Assembly (NCBI RefSeq): GCF_004339525.1
Contig: NZ_SMGE01000001.1
Span: 2,604,001 to 2,668,000, forward strand
Length of the DNA stretch: 64,000 nucleotides
Direction: 5' to 3'
DNA from: Flavobacterium sp. 90
GTDB taxonomy: Bacteria > Bacteroidota > Bacteroidia > Flavobacteriales > Flavobacteriaceae
Position numbers and translations under genes: made by a program. Under the pieces are notes generated by a model. It was not told the origin of the DNA. It ran no database searches and saw only the letters and a list, made by a program, of their open reading frames with translations. Shown here in pieces: positions 42,554 to 52,319 of the stretch (positions are counted from its first letter, which is position 1; every line of letters begins with the position of its first letter).

Positions 42554-44308
42554 TTAAACGATCTGTTTTTCCAGTTCTGAGATAATCAAAACAGCTTTGT
42601 CATAATCCTGCTGAATCGAAGCGCTTGATGCCGGAGCATAACGTGCAAACTCGCAGTTTTCTGTCAAGTTAATGAAATTTTGAACCGTTTCAGGATTTGA
42701 ATTTCTGGACAACAACAATTCACGAATATTGTCTTTGCTCATTTCTGAGGTTTCAATATGCAGTTTTGCTTTTAGGAAATTATGCATTGCTTTTTCAAGA
42801 GCAATATAAAATGGCTCTTTGTTGTTGAGTTGCTTTTTAGCTTCAGACAAATATCTCTTCGCCAGTTTGTTGTTCATTCTAATACGGTTTCCGGTAACGT
42901 CACCATCAATTGCTTCTTTTCTTTTCTTAGCCAAAACAATAATTGGTATAATTACAAACGGTAAGAATAATAAACCGTAATACAAATTAGAACCATAAAA
43001 GTCATTTCTGGCAATTGCGGTTAATGTTGTTTTAGGCTTGATATATTTGAATTGTTCTGTTTTCGAAATCACATTTTTAGCGGCTGTTGCGTTTGCTTCA
43101 GCTTGCATTGGTCCGTCCAGAACATCAACCATAATTTCTGGTGAAGTTATCGTTTTATAAGAACCTGTATTCAAATCAAAATAAGAAAACTGCATTGGTT
43201 TTATCGCATATTTCCCTTTGTATTGCGGAACAATGGTGTATTTATCAGTGATTTTCCCTGACATTCCTGATAACGAAGTTGTCACTTTTTCGTCATGAAC
43301 AGGATCGTACATTTCTAATGCATTCGGCACAACAGGTTTTGGCAAAGTAAACAATTTCATGTTTCCGTTTCCTGAAGCGCTAACAATCAAATCAAGACTT
43401 TCTCCGCTTTTTAATGTTGTTTTAGAAGGCGTTACCGTAAAATCAAATTTACCAACCGCTCCGCCAAAGCCTTCTGGTTTAGTAGCTTCGGGTAGAGGTC
43501 TTACATTGATCGTTTTTGCACCGGCAGAAACAACTTTGTTTCCATCAGTTACAATCATCTGACCAAACATATCGCGACGATTTGATGGCAATTGCACGCC
43601 AATATCCAACGAAAGTGGTTCAATAGTAAGTCTTCCTGATTTTTGAGGATATAGAATAGTTTTCTTTAAGACAACATAATAACATCTTTGACCCTGATAG
43701 CTTCCTTGCTCAACCGCCAATTGTTTGATATCGATATTCTGATTCCAGAAGTCGTTATATTTTGGCTTAGCCAATTCTTTAAAACCGGTAACATTGATAT
43801 AATTGAAATACAGTTTGTAAACCACTGTAATAGGTTCGTTCAAATAAGGATTCGTTTTAGAAATCTCCGCAACAAGATTAAGCATTTCATCTCCGGTAGA
43901 AGTTCCCTGAGGTCTGCCGCTATCATTAGGATCTCTTTCTTGCGCAACGGCATTTGTAACAACAATTTTTATAGGTGCTGTTTTGTAAATTTGACCATTG
44001 TATTCAATCGCAGCCTGTTTTATGGTAAAAGTTCCTTTTTTCTCAGGTTGTAAAATGTAAGAGTATATTTTTTGAAAAGAACTTCTTCCATTTATCCAGG
44101 ATTGACTTACTTGCTGACTTGGTCCGCCAACAATTCTAAAACCCTCAAATGAAGGCTGGTCGAAGTTGTCTCCATCAACATTCATCATAAAGTCAATGCG
44201 GAATCTTTCGTTTAGTCCAAGCGTGTTCTTACTTACTCTGGCTTCAAATTGAACTTGAGCCAAAAGCCCTTGAAAAGTGAATAGGAATAGAATTAAATAT
44301 CTTTTCAT
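42554..44308 (-). CDS. batD: BatD oxygen-tolerance protein
   Basis: This 584-residue protein has a signal peptide (1-17), a long beta-rich periplasmic part with the repeated BatD motifs (NEPITVVYKLYFNYINVTGF near 160-179; GKFDFTVTPSKTTLKSGES near 290), a transmembrane helix near 440-460 and a cytoplasmic helical tail. BatD is a conserved member of aerotolerance operons and is thought to work with BatA/BatB. Start and length are normal. Confidence 0.92.
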   Translation of the reverse strand: MKRYLILFLFTFQGLLAQVQFEARVSKNTLGLNERFRIDFMMNVDGDNFDQPSFEGFRIVGGPSQQVSQSWINGRSSFQKIYSYILQPEKKGTFTIKQAAIEYNGQIYKTAPIKIVVTNAVAQERDPNDSGRPQGTSTGDEMLNLVAEISKTNPYLNEPITVVYKLYFNYINVTGFKELAKPKYNDFWNQNIDIKQLAVEQGSYQGQRCYYVVLKKTILYPQKSGRLTIEPLSLDIGVQLPSNRRDMFGQMIVTDGNKVVSAGAKTINVRPLPEATKPEGFGGAVGKFDFTVTPSKTTLKSGESLDLIVSASGNGNMKLFTLPKPVVPNALEMYDPVHDEKVTTSLSGMSGKITDKYTIVPQYKGKYAIKPMQFSYFDLNTGSYKTITSPEIMVDVLDGPMQAEANATAAKNVISKTEQFKYIKPKTTLTAIARNDFYGSNLYYGLLFLPFVIIPIIVLAKKRKEAIDGDVTGNRIRMNNKLAKRYLSEAKKQLNNKEPFYIALEKAMHNFLKAKLHIETSEMSKDNIRELLLSRNSNPETVQNFINLTENCEFARYAPASSASIQQDYDKAVLIISELEKQIV

Positions 44309-44412
44309 TAAATTGTTTAATCGTTGTTTTAGTTTAACTGTTTAATCGCTTTTTTTATTGTTTAATCATAGTCAAATAGACGGTTAAACAAATAAACGAT
44401 TAAACAATGTTT
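44309..44412. repeat. GTTTAATCG-type inverted repeats between batC and batD
   Basis: ATTGTTTAATCGTTGTTTTAG and further GTTTAATCG words on the left are mirrored by AACGATTAAACAAT on the right (about 44391-44407), giving an imperfect hairpin of the intergenic RNA. No coding potential. Confidence 0.6.
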
Positions 44413-45177
44413 TTACCAGTCTTTTTCTGTTTTTTTAGGCGAACCTTTTACTTTTTGGGCATTTACTTTATCCTGTACTTTCTTTTCTTCGTTGTTTACA
44501 GCATCTAATAAATTCTGAACTCGGTCTTTAGAAATTCCGCCAGGTTGTGGTTTTGGCTCTCCTTTATTGTCTGATTTGTCATCTTTCTTAGGATCGTTTT
44601 TACCATCTTTTTTATCCTTGTCTTTGTCGCCTTTGTCGTCTTTCTTGTCCTTGTCTTTATCTTTATTTTTATCCTTGTCTTTGTCTTTATCTTTGTTTTT
44701 ATCCTTGTCCTTATCTTTATTTTTGTCTTTGTTCTTGTCGTTTTTAGGAGGATTTTCTTTTAGCTTTTGTTTTGCCAAAGCATAGTTGTAACGAGTTTCA
44801 TCGTCTGTTGGATCGTTACGTAAAGCTTGTTTATAAGCTTCAACCGCTTGTGTATAATCTTTCTCTTTCATGAAGACATTTCCTAAATTGTGAAATGCTT
44901 TATGTTTTTCAGGTCTTGTTTTGGCGTTTTTTATGGCTTTCGCGTAAGCAAATTTAGCTTCCGAAACCTGATTTTGTTTATAGATAGTATTTCCTAAATT
45001 ATAAGGAGCAGCGGCACGTTTTGGAAATTTTGATTCTGAAATTCTATAGTTCGCTTCAGCATCAACAAATTTATTCTGCTTATATTCATCATTGGCATCA
45101 GGCAATGTTTTATCTTTTTCCTGAGCCGAAACCGCCAAAGAAAACGTTAGTAAAATATAAAGAAGTAAATTTTTCAT
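44413..45177 (-). CDS. batC: BatC TPR protein with lysine/aspartate-rich repeat
   Basis: This 254-residue protein has a signal peptide (1-18), four TPR-like repeats (about 25-145; FHNLGNVFMKEKDYTQAVEAY) and a striking low-complexity stretch of alternating KDKDKN units (about residues 146-200), probably disordered and highly charged. The tail ends with a short helix. TPR proteins at this position are called BatC or BatB-adjacent TPR proteins and probably bind partners in the periplasm. The repeat is prone to length change. Confidence 0.88.
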   Translation of the reverse strand: MKNLLLYILLTFSLAVSAQEKDKTLPDANDEYKQNKFVDAEANYRISESKFPKRAAAPYNLGNTIYKQNQVSEAKFAYAKAIKNAKTRPEKHKAFHNLGNVFMKEKDYTQAVEAYKQALRNDPTDDETRYNYALAKQKLKENPPKNDKNKDKNKDKDKDKNKDKDKDKDKNKDKDKDKKDDKGDKDKDKKDGKNDPKKDDKSDNKGEPKPQPGGISKDRVQNLLDAVNNEEKKVQDKVNAQKVKGSPKKTEKDW

Positions 45178-45307
45178 TCTAATTTTTTATGTTTTTAGTT
45201 TGCCACGAATTGCACCAATTATCACTAATTAAATTGTTTTTTATTTTTGAATTTCACAAAGACATTTTTTCTTTCGTGTAAATTCGTGCAATTAGTGGCT
45301 AACTTTA
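45178..45307. repeat. CCACGAATTGCACCAATT inverted repeat between batB and batC
   Basis: GCCACGAATTGCACCAATTA (about 45202-45221) is answered by AATTCGTGCAATTAGTGGC (about 45280-45298), one more copy of the CCACGAATT family found at five or more places in the window. Confidence 0.65.
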
Positions 45308-46342
45308 TTATTTCTTTTCGTTAAATAAATTCAACTCTTTTATCCAATTTGTTTTTCTTTCTAAAAGGAAAATATCAACAAACAATAATAAGAAAGCAAA
45401 GCCAATAAACCATTGAAATTGCGATTGAAAATCGGCCATTTGAGTCGCCTCAAATTCTGTTTTCTGAATGTTGTTTAAAGCGTTTTTGATATAATCTAAA
45501 ACTTCCTTCGTGTTTCCGCCATAAACATAACCGCCTTTTGTAGCTTTTGCAATAGTTTTTAAACCTTCCTGATTTAGTTTTGTAATAACAATTTGTCCGT
45601 TTTGATCTTGTTGATAGCTTCTGATTACGCCATTTTCTCTTAACGGAATTGTTCCTCCTTTTTCAGTTCCAACACCAATAGTGATGATTTTCATTCCCAT
45701 TTTGTTGGCTTCTTCTGCTGCAGCCGAAGCTCCTTCAGAATGATCTTCTCCGTCAGAAATCAGAATCAAAAGCTTACTTGTTTTGCTCTTTTCGTCAAAA
45801 TAAGTCGATGATAATCTTATTGCTTCATCAAGCGAAGTTCCTTGTGATGAAACCATATCCGGAGTCATACTTTGCAGAAACATTTTGGCAACACTATAAT
45901 CAGATGTAATTGGCAAAACGGGGAAAGCACTTCCCGCATACGCTACAATTCCAATTCTGTCGTTTCCTAAATTATTGATGATTTGCGAAACTAGTTGCTT
46001 ACTTTTTTCTAAACGACTTGGTGCAACATCTTCGGCAAGCATACTTTTAGAAACGTCAACGGCAAAAACAATGTCAATTCCTTCGCGTTTTACAGTTTCC
46101 ATTTTTGTTCCAATCTTCGGATTGACCAACCCGATAATCAAACAGGCAAGCGCCAAAAGTATAACTGATAATTTTAATACAGGTTTAAAAACAGATCTCT
46201 CAGGACTCAGTCTTTTTACCATTTCAAGATCTCCAAATTCGCGTTGTTTTTTTCTTTTCCAATACATATTGAAAAGGAAAATACACACCACAATTGGGAG
46301 TAATAATAAAAGATATAAATATTTTTTTTCGTCTAATTCCAT
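45308..46342 (-). CDS. batB: BatB von Willebrand A membrane protein
   Basis: This 344-residue protein has two N-terminal transmembrane helices (about 8-26 and 53-72), a VWA domain (about 88-290) with intact MIDAS motif DVSKSM, SQGTSLDEAI and SDGEDHSEG, and a C-terminal helix (about 309-329). In the Bat complex BatA and BatB pair as membrane VWA proteins. The architecture mirrors batA, from which it likely arose by duplication. Confidence 0.93.
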   Translation of the reverse strand: MELDEKKYLYLLLLLPIVVCIFLFNMYWKRKKQREFGDLEMVKRLSPERSVFKPVLKLSVILLALACLIIGLVNPKIGTKMETVKREGIDIVFAVDVSKSMLAEDVAPSRLEKSKQLVSQIINNLGNDRIGIVAYAGSAFPVLPITSDYSVAKMFLQSMTPDMVSSQGTSLDEAIRLSSTYFDEKSKTSKLLILISDGEDHSEGASAAAEEANKMGMKIITIGVGTEKGGTIPLRENGVIRSYQQDQNGQIVITKLNQEGLKTIAKATKGGYVYGGNTKEVLDYIKNALNNIQKTEFEATQMADFQSQFQWFIGFAFLLLFVDIFLLERKTNWIKELNLFNEKK

Positions 46343-46415
46343 TTTTTAATTCTAGTTTTCAGTTTTCGGTCGCAGTTTTCAGTTGTTGACTGATTACTGA
46401 GACTGAGACTAAAAT

Positions 46416-47417
46416 TTATATAAAGCTTCTGTAAACTGTATTTCTTAAACCTACTTCTAGCAATAATAAAAAGGCTGCCAATAAAACAAAACCTCTGTAT
46501 TTTTCGTCATAATCATAGAATTTTAATTCTTGAATTTCAGTAGTTTCTAATTTATTAATCGCGCTGTATATTTCGGCTAATCGATCATTACTTGTTGCTC
46601 TAAAGTAAGTTCCGTCAGTTTTACGAGCAATATTTTTCATTAATTGTTCGTCGATTTCTACTTTTTGCATTTTATACAAAAATCCTCCGTTTGGTGCATA
46701 AGCGTATGGAGATTCCGCCATTCCGTTTGTACCAATTCCAATCGTATAAACTTTTATTCCGTATTGTTTTGCGATGTCAGAAGCAGTTTCCGGTTCGATA
46801 AATCCGGCATTATTTACACCATCTGTCATTAAAATAATAATTCGGCTTTTTGCTTTACTGTCTTTAAGACGGTTTACAGCGGTTGCTAATCCCATTCCAA
46901 TTCCGGTTCCGTCTTGTAAAACCGTATCGTATTTAATGCTTTTTATCGCTTCAAGAATAATAGCTTTATCACTTGTGACTGGAGTTTTAGTATAAGCTTC
47001 AGAAGCGTATAAAACTAATCCAACTCTGTCATTAGGTCTTTCTGTAACGAAATCAGAAGCTACTCTTTTTAAAGCTTCCATACGGTTTGGCTTTAGATCT
47101 TTTGCAAGCATACTTCCGGAAACGTCGATTGCAAGAACAATATCAATTCCTTTTGTGGTTTTAGTCTGACTGCTAATATCAACTGTTCTTGGTCTTGCCA
47201 AAGCAATAATTAAAGAACATAAAGCAATGATTCTAAAAACGTATAGAGAAGGTTTTAATTTCGTTAATAGCGATTCGCTATTTTTAAAACCTTGTGTCGA
47301 ACTCATTTTTAAAGTAGCCGATTGTTGGTTTCGTTTCCAAAAGAACCATGCGATTGCAATTGGAATTAAAAGAAACAACCAAAAAAACTGTGGGTTTAAA
47401 AAAGTTATCTTATCCAT
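46416..47417 (-). CDS. batA: BatA von Willebrand A membrane protein
   Basis: This 333-residue protein has two N-terminal helices (about 8-26 and 54-72), a VWA domain (about 90-290) with perfect MIDAS DVSGSM, the DGTGIGMGLATAV threonine loop and TDGVNNAG, and a final helix (about 309-327). Its start codon overlaps the stop of the upstream gene by one base (TAATG), so the two are translationally coupled. Confidence 0.94.
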   Translation of the reverse strand: MDKITFLNPQFFWLFLLIPIAIAWFFWKRNQQSATLKMSSTQGFKNSESLLTKLKPSLYVFRIIALCSLIIALARPRTVDISSQTKTTKGIDIVLAIDVSGSMLAKDLKPNRMEALKRVASDFVTERPNDRVGLVLYASEAYTKTPVTSDKAIILEAIKSIKYDTVLQDGTGIGMGLATAVNRLKDSKAKSRIIILMTDGVNNAGFIEPETASDIAKQYGIKVYTIGIGTNGMAESPYAYAPNGGFLYKMQKVEIDEQLMKNIARKTDGTYFRATSNDRLAEIYSAINKLETTEIQELKFYDYDEKYRGFVLLAAFLLLLEVGLRNTVYRSFI

Positions 47418-49051
47418 TAGTTACCCGCTTTTTGAAGTTCAACAGAATTTAAAATACGCTCTGTAATATCATTCGCATAAGTATCACCTTCCTGATGTAA
47501 AATCACGATTTGTTGTAAACCCTGATCTTGTTTGAAAAGTAAAATTTCATAATATGCTTTTGAACTCGATTTATCAACCGGATTTAAGACTGTCATTGTT
47601 CCGTATCCTTTTAATCCCTGAATACCTTGATTCGTCTGGAAATCTTCTTGTTTTACAATAATATTTTGCGCGCCCTGAGCTTCCATTACTTTTAAAGATC
47701 CTTCTAAAGCTTTTGCTAAATCAAGTTCTACCGGATTTTTGAATTTACTTGTCGAAACTGCAACGTAAAAGTTGTCAATCATGCTTCCGTAAGCAAAAAG
47801 CTGCATCTCTTTAATCAACGCCATAGTTTCTTTAGGTAACACTTTTTGAGTATCCATTCGTTTTAAAACCTTTGGAGTTTCAATTAAAACGGCAGGATTT
47901 CCATAAGCACTTTTTACCCAAACTCCTTCTAATAATTCTTTAGACGGATGTCCAATAAGATTATCTTTCACATAAGTGAAACCTTTGGTAGCAATAAAAT
48001 AGGTAGTTGTTGCAAATAATAAAAAGACAACAGTTCCTACGGCAATTGCAATACGTTTGTTACGTTTTTTTAGCAATTGTTGTTTGATCTGTTTTTGTCT
48101 CTGAGCTTCGTTCAATAATTGGTCTTCCTCTTCTGTTTCAACTTCCGTAGGAATTGCATTATCAAGCGTAAGAATTACTCTTTGGATTTTGTTTCTGTCT
48201 TCGGTAATTTCAAATTCTAAAGGTTTAGATTTTGCAAATTTTACTAAATCCGCCTGACGTAAAACACGTTCCAGATTCTCTACAGTTTCCGGAGTTAATG
48301 TCATTTTCTTTTTAGTAGAAGCAGTTCTAATTGCTTGAATCAATTCAGAAGTGGTACTTTCCATTGCTGGAATATGAATGGCTTCTTCGATATAATTACG
48401 GGCAATATCTGTTAATTCACTATAATATTCTTTGATTTCGCCTTTTTGAACCAGTTCTTTTGACTCCAGATTGTTCAATAAACTTGTCGCTTTTTCGATC
48501 GGAGTTTTATAAACTTCTTCTTCAATTTTTTTCAATTGGTGTTTTTTAACGTACCAATATACAAATGCGCCAATTGCAAGAATAACGATAAAAATCAAAA
48601 CATAAATCCACCAATTTCCTATTCCGCTATCTGCAGCAGTTATGTCTTTTATGTCATACATTTTTTGTTGCAAAGTATCGACTTTTACATTTGCAACTTC
48701 AACACGAATAGAATCCGTTTGATAAGGTTTTTTGTCAATTAAAATCTTAATACTTGGAATTGTATATTTTCCAGAATCAAATTGCGTTAAACCATATTTT
48801 TTGATCAATTCGTAAGTGTCATTTTTCTTAACAGTATCAACTGGATAAGATTGAATTACTTCAAGCTGACCAATAGTTTTTAGTTTAGGAAAAACAACTT
48901 TCGATTTTGAGCTGACAACCGTTTTAAGGGTTAACTTAAATTCGGCTCCAATTTTATTTTTTGTGGTATCAATGCTTGTCTCTACTTGTTTTTGCTGGGC
49001 AAAAATAGAAGAGGAAAGTAAAAATAAAAATATGTAAAACTTTAATTTCAT
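47417..49051 (-). CDS. BatD-like membrane protein upstream of batA
   Basis: This 544-residue protein has a signal (1-18), a beta-rich periplasmic part (about 20-125; FKLTLKTVVSSKSKVVFPKLK), one helix near 145-166, a long cytoplasmic helical stretch with acidic and Gln/Lys runs, a second hydrophobic segment near 328-348 and a C-terminal alpha/beta domain. It is the conserved protein that lies between the DUF58 gene and batA in Bacteroidota aerotolerance clusters. The role is unknown; a cytoplasmic link to the MoxR ATPase is plausible. Confidence 0.82.
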   Translation of the reverse strand: MKLKFYIFLFLLSSSIFAQQKQVETSIDTTKNKIGAEFKLTLKTVVSSKSKVVFPKLKTIGQLEVIQSYPVDTVKKNDTYELIKKYGLTQFDSGKYTIPSIKILIDKKPYQTDSIRVEVANVKVDTLQQKMYDIKDITAADSGIGNWWIYVLIFIVILAIGAFVYWYVKKHQLKKIEEEVYKTPIEKATSLLNNLESKELVQKGEIKEYYSELTDIARNYIEEAIHIPAMESTTSELIQAIRTASTKKKMTLTPETVENLERVLRQADLVKFAKSKPLEFEITEDRNKIQRVILTLDNAIPTEVETEEEDQLLNEAQRQKQIKQQLLKKRNKRIAIAVGTVVFLLFATTTYFIATKGFTYVKDNLIGHPSKELLEGVWVKSAYGNPAVLIETPKVLKRMDTQKVLPKETMALIKEMQLFAYGSMIDNFYVAVSTSKFKNPVELDLAKALEGSLKVMEAQGAQNIIVKQEDFQTNQGIQGLKGYGTMTVLNPVDKSSSKAYYEILLFKQDQGLQQIVILHQEGDTYANDITERILNSVELQKAGN

Positions 49052-49079
49052 TTGATTTTTGATTTCAGATTTTATTCTA

Positions 49080-49205
49080 AAATGAATGCTTAATTATGGC
49101 ACGCGGATGACGCGGATTTAAGCGGATTTTTTATTTGTGTAATGCAGAAATCATAAATTATTCAATTTGAAAAATCTAAATTCTAAAATCTGCAATCTAA
49201 AATTA
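49080..49205. repeat. CGCGGAT and ATCTAAA repeats upstream of the BatD-like gene
   Basis: GGCACGCGGATGACGCGGATTTAAGCGGATT is a triplet of GCGGAT words (49098-49128, summarised), followed near 49170-49203 by ATCTAAA/ATTCTAAAATCTGC units. The second type recurs at 50085-50180 and 62755-62785. No gene. Confidence 0.55.
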
Positions 49206-49208
49206 ATT

Positions 49209-50072
49209 TTATCTTGATTTGAAATAACCTAATAGTTTTGTTACGTAATTTTCGTCAACTCTTGTGTTTACGACACCTGCGCCGGATTTACTGAAAATAT
49301 CTTTGAAATAATTAACTCTTTCCTGATAGTGTTTTTCGTAATTCATTCGGACTGTTTTCGAACCTGTATCTACCAATTGAATTTTCCCTGTTTCGGCATC
49401 AAGCATTGGAACCATTCCTAAATTCGGAATCTTTTCTTCACGAATATCGTAAACTCTAACGCCTGTAATATCGTGTTTTTTAGAAGCAATCTTTAAAGTT
49501 TGCTCATAATTTTCAGACATGAAATCAGAAATAACAAAAACAATCGCTTTCTTTTTCTGAGTTCCTGATAAAAATTTTAGAGCAGCTCCAACATCTGTTT
49601 TTTGACTTTTTGGCTCGAATTCGATTAGCTCACGAATGATTCTCAAAACGTGTGAACGACCTTTTTTTGGCGGAATATACAATTCTACATTATCAGAAAA
49701 TAATATTAAACCAATTTTGTCATTATTTTGTGTAGCCGAAAAAGCCATCGTTGCCGCAATTTCGGTGACGATGTCTTTTTTAAATTGACTTTTTGAACCA
49801 AAACCCTCTGAACCCGAAATATCTACCATTAAAACCATGGTCAATTCGCGTTCTTCTTCAAAAACTTTTACGTGGGCTTCGTTATAGCGTGCAGTTACAT
49901 TCCAATCGATGTTACGAATGTCATCGCCATATTGGTATTGACGTACTTCACTAAAAGTCATACCGCGCCCTTTAAATGAAGAGTGATATTCTCCCGAAAA
50001 GATGTGATTACTCAGTCTTTTGGTTTTGATTTCTATTTTCCGTACTTTTTTTAAAAGCTCTTTTGTATCCAT
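49209..50072 (-). CDS. DUF58 domain protein of the aerotolerance operon
   Basis: This 287-residue protein has the DUF58 core GRGMTFSEVRQYQYGDDIR followed by NIDWNVTAR (about 36-64) and a VWA-like fold with VDISGSEGFG at about 88-97 and VISDFMSENY. DUF58 proteins accompany MoxR AAA ATPases and are thought to bind the ATPase partner. No membrane segment is visible. It lies between moxR and the Bat genes. Confidence 0.92.
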   Translation of the reverse strand: MDTKELLKKVRKIEIKTKRLSNHIFSGEYHSSFKGRGMTFSEVRQYQYGDDIRNIDWNVTARYNEAHVKVFEEERELTMVLMVDISGSEGFGSKSQFKKDIVTEIAATMAFSATQNNDKIGLILFSDNVELYIPPKKGRSHVLRIIRELIEFEPKSQKTDVGAALKFLSGTQKKKAIVFVISDFMSENYEQTLKIASKKHDITGVRVYDIREEKIPNLGMVPMLDAETGKIQLVDTGSKTVRMNYEKHYQERVNYFKDIFSKSGAGVVNTRVDENYVTKLLGYFKSR

Positions 50073-50079
50073 TTTTTCG

Positions 50080-50180
50080 GATTGTAGATTGTAGATTTTA
50101 GATTTTAGATTCCGAGTTAATAAACACTTTTAGATTGCAGTTTTTAAATCTAAAATCTGCAATCTAAAATCTAAAATTTT
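50080..50180. repeat. AGATTTTAGATT / AATCTAAAATCT repeat between moxR and DUF58
   Basis: The left side has TGTAGATTGTAGATTTTAG, the right side AAATCTAAAATCTGCAATC and further copies, so the gap forms an inverted set of ATCTAAA heptamers. It is a simple dispersed repeat, not a CRISPR: units are short and there are no spacers. Confidence 0.7.
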
Positions 50181-51185
50181 TTAAGGTACTTCAATCTCGT
50201 TTACGATTTTGTTGATAATGTCTACAGAAGTAATATTTTCGGCTTCAGCCTCATATGTTATCCCAACTCTGTGACGTAGAACATCGTGTACAACTGCGCG
50301 AACATCTTCTGGAATTACATATCCACGACGTTTGATGAAAGCGTAACATTTTGCTGCATTAGCTAAATTGATACTTCCACGAGGTGATGCTCCAAAACTA
50401 ATAAGAGGTTTTAAGTCTGCAAGTTTGTACTTCTCCGGATAACGAGTAGCAAAGATGATATCTAGAATATATTTTTCGATTTTTTCGTCCATGTAGACTT
50501 CACGAACTGCTTCTTGCGCGCGCAAAATTTGTTCTACAGAAACTACTGGATTTACTTTTTCGTAAGATCCTTTTAAGTTTTGACGAATTACAAAACGTTC
50601 TTCGTCAATTTTTGGGTAATCAATTACAGTTTTAAGCATGAAACGGTCAACTTGCGCTTCCGGAAGTTGATATGTTCCTTCTTGCTCAACAGGGTTTTGT
50701 GTTGCAAGTACTAAAAACGGACGATCAAGTTTGAAAGTGGTATCGCCAATAGTTACTTGTTTTTCCTGCATCGCCTCCAAAAGTGCTGACTGAACCTTTG
50801 CCGGAGCACGGTTAATCTCATCGGCAAGGACGAAATTAGCGAAGATTGGTCCTTTTTTAATTGAAAACTCGTTTGCTTTGATGTTATAAATCATCGTTCC
50901 AACAACATCGGCAGGCAATAAGTCAGGAGTAAACTGAATACGGCTGAATGAACCCTGAACGGCTTGTGATAAAGTATTTATTGCTAAAGTTTTTGCTAAT
51001 CCGGGAACACCTTCAAGCAAAATGTGACCTTGACCAAGAAGTCCAATTAACAAACGCTCGACCATATGTTTCTGACCCACAATAACTTTGTTCATCTCCA
51101 TTGTAAGAAGGTCTATAAAAGCACTTTCTCTTTCAATTTTCTCATTTATCGCTCTAATGTCTAAAGTCGTTGTATTTTCTTCCAT
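50181..51185 (-). CDS. moxR: MoxR family AAA ATPase
   Basis: This 334-residue AAA+ ATPase has Walker A GVPGLAKT (59-66), Walker B VLADEINRAP with sensor string, ATQNPVEQEGTYQLPEAQ, DRFMLK and a C-terminal lid with SFGASPRGSINLA. MoxR ATPases act as chaperones for metal-cofactor or membrane complexes together with VWA proteins. It starts the minus-strand operon moxR - DUF58 - BatD-like - batA - batB - batC - batD - batE. Confidence 0.95.
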   Translation of the reverse strand: MEENTTTLDIRAINEKIERESAFIDLLTMEMNKVIVGQKHMVERLLIGLLGQGHILLEGVPGLAKTLAINTLSQAVQGSFSRIQFTPDLLPADVVGTMIYNIKANEFSIKKGPIFANFVLADEINRAPAKVQSALLEAMQEKQVTIGDTTFKLDRPFLVLATQNPVEQEGTYQLPEAQVDRFMLKTVIDYPKIDEERFVIRQNLKGSYEKVNPVVSVEQILRAQEAVREVYMDEKIEKYILDIIFATRYPEKYKLADLKPLISFGASPRGSINLANAAKCYAFIKRRGYVIPEDVRAVVHDVLRHRVGITYEAEAENITSVDIINKIVNEIEVP

Positions 51186-51408
51186 ATAAATATTTTTAAA
51201 ACCTTTTTAAAACGTTGATTTTTATGCCTTACTTTTGAGAGTGCAAATTGAATATTTTTTGAGAAGTAAGATGTTAAAGAATGGTTAAAACTTCGATCAA
51301 TGACCTAATTTTAAGGACGAATTGGGAATCTATTTTTATATTTTTAAGAACTTTGATGATTATGCTTCAGAAAAGCATATTTATTACCATAAATAACGCA
51401 GAAAAACC

Positions 51409-52284
51409 ATGAGTAAAACAACATTATCGCCTATAATTTCGGGCACTATGAATTGGGGAGTTTGGGATAAAAACCTTACGCTTAAAGAAATGGAAAACAT
51501 GATACAGATAAGTATCGAAAACAAAATTACAACTTTTGATCACGCCGACATTTACGGAGCTTATACTACTGAAGCTGATTTTGGAAAAGCATTTCATGCC
51601 AGCAAGATTGCGCGCGAAAAATTACAATTAATTACCAAATGCGGAATTCAGATGATTGCTGAAAAACGCCCGGAGAACAAAATCAAACACTACGATTATT
51701 CTAAAGATTATATCATTTGGTCTGTTGAGGAATCTTTAAAGAAACTGAAAACAGATTATGTTGATGTTTTTTTATTGCACAGACCAAGTCCATTAATGCA
51801 AGCAGACGAAATTGCTGAAGCGGTTGAAAAATTAAAATCAGAAGGGAAAATTATTGATTTTGGACTTTCAAATTTCACGAGTTCTCAAACCGAATTGATT
51901 CGTCAGAAAACAGAAGTTAGCTATAATCAGGTACAATTTTCGGCTACTCATTTTGAGGCAATGACTGATGGAAGTTTAGATTATATGCAAACACACGGAA
52001 TTCGTCCGTTATCATGGAATCCGCTAGGAACAGTTTTCAGAGAAGACACGAAAAAAACACGTCGTTTGAAAAAATTGTTTGCTGAATTGGTTCAAAAATA
52101 TGGTTTTGGTTCAGATACACTTTTATTAGCATGGATTTTAAAACATCCTGCAGGAGTTATTCCAATTGCGGGAACGGTGAATGTTGCCAGAATTCAATCC
52201 TTAATGAAAGCAGTTGAATTAGAAATGGACAAAGAAGACTGGTTTGCAATCTGGACAGAAAGTATGGGGGACGATGTTGCTTAA
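51409..52284 (+). CDS. Aldo/keto reductase
   Basis: This 291-residue NADPH-dependent oxidoreductase has the AKR barrel with catalytic residues visible: TFDHADIYGAY (Asp and Tyr, about 39-49), LITKCG (Lys), DVFLLHRPSP (His), GLSNFTSSQ and PIAGTVNVARIQS for cofactor binding. It resembles the E. coli YdhF branch. Substrate unknown. Neighbouring on the plus strand is an SDR, separated by a repeat-rich 160-bp gap. Confidence 0.94.
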   Translation: MSKTTLSPIISGTMNWGVWDKNLTLKEMENMIQISIENKITTFDHADIYGAYTTEADFGKAFHASKIAREKLQLITKCGIQMIAEKRPENKIKHYDYSKDYIIWSVEESLKKLKTDYVDVFLLHRPSPLMQADEIAEAVEKLKSEGKIIDFGLSNFTSSQTELIRQKTEVSYNQVQFSATHFEAMTDGSLDYMQTHGIRPLSWNPLGTVFREDTKKTRRLKKLFAELVQKYGFGSDTLLLAWILKHPAGVIPIAGTVNVARIQSLMKAVELEMDKEDWFAIWTESMGDDVA

Positions 52285-52319
52285 TTTTTAGTGTTCAGCT
52301 AAATGTGATTAAAAAAAAT

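Noticed and set aside
44567..44785. Serine/leucine-rich frame on the plus strand
   Set aside because: It is the antisense of the KDKDKN tract in batC, a low-complexity shadow.
50080..50180. Possible CRISPR-like array of ATCTAAA units
   Set aside because: Units are 7-12 bp, vary in sequence and have no regular spacers or neighbouring cas genes.
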